Source: Sphaerulina vaccinii (lineage: Eukaryota > Ascomycota > Dothideomycetes > Mycosphaerellales > Mycosphaerellaceae). Taken from it: a stretch of 64,000 nucleotides of DNA. Made by a program: the position numbers and the translations under genes. The notes below the pieces were generated by a model. It was not told the DNA's origin. It ran no database searches and saw nothing but the letters and a program-made list of their open reading frames with translations. The DNA lies in contig JAKUDP010000006.1 of the NCBI GenBank assembly GCA_022570795.1, positions 372,001-436,000 on the forward strand, written 5' to 3'. Of the stretch, positions 62,100 through 64,000 are shown piece after piece (position 1 is the first letter of the stretch; each line of letters begins with the position of its first letter).

Positions 62100-63243
62100 C
62101 TATGCACTACAGCGGACCATCACGGCCAATGCCAACACAAAGCCTACTCGCGAGATCGACTTCTGCCTCGCACCCGCGCTGCTTTTGGTCGTGCTGACTG
62201 GGGTGGCAGCACTGCTCGCCTTCGAGCCACTTGTTGCAGCAGGTTTCCCGCTAGTGGTCTTAGCATTACTTCCACTGCCTGTTGCTCCTCTTCCAGCAGT
62301 ACCGATAGCAGTCGCCACTAGCGTGAGAGCAGACTCTGGCGTCCACGTTATGACAGCAGCCTCAGGAGTCGACAAACTACCCGCGAGATTTGAATACGAA
62401 AGCGTGCCAGTCGTGGCTGGAGCTGTAGAGATATATGCCAACGACACTCCCAGTATCGTTGATGGGTATCCCAAGCTCTCGCAGTTGTTTTGTTGCAGTA
62501 TAGATTCACATTGGGAGAAGGGTGGAGAATAGACTGCTGCTAATAAGGAGTCCGTGCCAGGAAGTGTCGCAAGAAGGAAGCTTGGATCTACCATGGGGCA
62601 GATGTCGTAGAGTCTGTTCCGAAACACTGTCAGCAGTGGTAGGACCAGCAGATGTTTGGATTTGACGTACCCAACATATGCACCAGCCTGAGCACAGCAT
62701 TCGCACGCATCAAGATCGTTGCCGGTGCCATTGCTACAAGTCCCTAGCGAAGCCAACGATCCCTGAACAGCCAATTGAACTGCCTCCAGATTACAAGAGC
62801 ATGCACCAGGCGTTTGAGAGTTGTTCGGAGCAGGATAGTAGGGGAATCCAGCCGGATCGTTGTCGCCAGCTACGAGAACGGCCAGTTCTTGTACTTCGCA
62901 GCTATATACCTACATCAGCGTTAGCAGTCCCTCCAATCACATCAGCGAGGAGATCAAGACTTACGATGTTCCAGCAGCTTTCATATATGCATCCCAACCT
63001 CAAGAGATTTGCTGCACTAGCACAAGCCGTAGCTCCATCTGTACTTCCTCCGGCATTGTTGACACAGGTATTGAAGTTGGAGTTGATTTGTGCATCGCAT
63101 GAGTTATATCCGGACGGACTGGCGCATTGTGAGGCGTCGAGACTGTAGGTTGGTGCTGGGCCGGCTGTGAGGACTGTGGCAGTCTGAGCATTGACAGCAG
63201 CGGCAACTGTAAGAAGAACTGCGGCCACAAACCAGAGGAACAT
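62100..63243 (-). CDS. GPI-anchored, Cys-rich cell-wall protein
   Basis: Exons 62965-63243, 62671-62909 and 62100-62613 (1,032 nt, 343 aa), with introns of 55 and 57 bp that both preserve the frame. A signal peptide (FLWFVAAVLLTVAAAVNA) is followed by Cys-bearing segments (SLDASQCASPSGYNSC, CVNNAGG, CIYESCW, ACSCNLEAVQ, DACECCAQAG, LYDICPMVD). A Ser/Thr/Ala/Gly-rich stalk with many O-glycosylation-type residues follows, then a C-terminal hydrophobic tail (VGFVLALAVMV) preceded by small residues suited to GPI transfer. The Cys spacing is not a clean CFEM. It is probably a surface protein of the hyphal wall. The function is unknown. Confidence 0.8.
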
Positions 63244-63599
63244 ACTTGCTGACAGTACCTGCGCAAAGTCTACGAAAGCTCCGAGAAGCAGACGTAGCGA
63301 ACAGACCTCTTCATATCATTCCACTGCTCGTTGACTCAGCCTCGTCTCGTCGAGTTGAAGCTCCTGCACGCGGCTTGCATACCACATCTTCAGCCTCCAT
63401 GCTGCCGCGGCCAACCACATCGACTCCTAGACGATCTCACATACTAGCGCAAGTCTAAACAGCTCAGACACAATGACTTAAGCTTTCACTAAGCTTCGCA
63501 AAGCTTTTCGCGTTGCACGTGGCAGGGGGCCTCCTCGATTGGGCGGCTGTAAGATCGTGGCGTAAGCCACCAATTCTGTCTGCATGAGCTGAACTATGC
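63244..63599. other. 5' region of the GPI-protein gene
   Basis: It is the promoter side of the minus-strand GPI-protein gene. An inverted pair, AAGCTTTC and GCTTCGCAAAGCTTTTCGC-like sequence, lies near 63,480-63,512. No gene is seen. Confidence 0.35.
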
Positions 63600-64000
63600 C
63601 CCGCGAAAGGATCGCTGACCTCGATGGATTGTTGAGATGGGTTGGAGAAGGGGAGCAAAAGAAATTCGATGGAGCAAAATGATCAACCTTCGCTTCTTCG
63701 TGTAGCCAGGAAGTCTGGATACGTCATCCCTAATGTCGTCCACAGCTAACACTGTGCTAATCAAGCGTTAGTGATACCGACGACTTGCTGATTCAACCAC
63801 TAGACTAAGGAGGGATCATTGAAATTCAAGAACTACTGCGGTATATCAGTCCTCATCGAACACCTCAGCTTCCACAAAAGAGGGTAACCAAGTAGGTCAA
63901 AAGCTCGTTCATCGAAGTAGCAGGAGATCTGAAATGAAATGCTTGCAAGCAAAACAGTCGACCCACACTCGTGCTCCAACGGTGTGGTCAATTCGCTCGA
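63600..64000. repeat. Array C: first unit(s) of the same family, running off the right edge
   Basis: A clear core begins at 63780 (CGACGACTTGCTGATTCA), followed by CCACTAGACTAAGG, ATCATTGAAAT, GTATATCAG near 63,840 and GCAAAACAGTCGAC at 63949. A weaker earlier trace is GGATTGTTGAGATG near 63,624 with GCAAAATGATC at 63674. Sequence continues to the window end, so the array size is unknown. The core-to-last-block distance (169 bp) is longer than in arrays A and B. Confidence 0.65.

Overview
This window is nuclear DNA of a filamentous ascomycete, most likely a dothideomycete (Mycosphaerella/Cercospora-like). The evidence is GT-AG introns of about 47-130 bp, Zn2Cys6 and C2H2 regulators, 2EXR/F-box-like proteins, and the gene content. 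Gene names come from remembered family motifs; no database was searched. Exon joins were worked out by hand. For most spliced genes the exon lengths sum to a multiple of three, which is an independent check.

Left part (1-16.3 kb): the 5' end of a class VI-like chitin synthase running off the left edge; a 5'-truncated nucleotide-sugar dehydrogenase remnant; an SGNH hydrolase with a membrane anchor; a divergent pair of small paralogues; a C2H2 protein; the glycogen debranching enzyme; and a TRM61 methyltransferase gene whose reading frame looks broken twice.

Middle (19-46 kb): a 2EXR protein, dienelactone hydrolase, a degenerate metallo-beta-lactamase-fold protein, a secreted HAD phosphatase, a forkhead-like plus 2EXR fusion, the ribosome-quality-control ligase Hel2, an unlisted 124-residue gene with a 13-nt first exon, a carotenoid oxygenase, a six-exon C2H2-Zn2Cys6 transcription factor, a polytopic membrane protein and several lineage-specific proteins.

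Right part (49-63 kb): NatB subunit Naa25, RAMP4, a RING protein, a frame-broken hypothetical gene, a divergent pair of glycosyltransferase-like paralogues (one without its acidic motif), a probable mitochondrial protein and a GPI-anchored cell-wall protein.

The most unusual content lies between genes. Three arrays, at 16.66-19.14 kb (11 units), 46.20-48.45 kb (10 units) and from about 63.6 kb off the right edge, hold degenerate units of about 210-265 bp. Each unit keeps the same ordered short blocks: a core with a small covarying hairpin, a TATATGA-like block and a GCAAAACAATCGCC block. No reading frame runs through them. They look like a dispersed family of tandem non-coding RNA genes or structured DNA elements, and I know of no name for them. 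Two further repeat families with a period of about 100 bp lie at 48.6-49.0 kb and 53.9-54.35 kb, the latter with an inverted copy at 56.9-57.1 kb.
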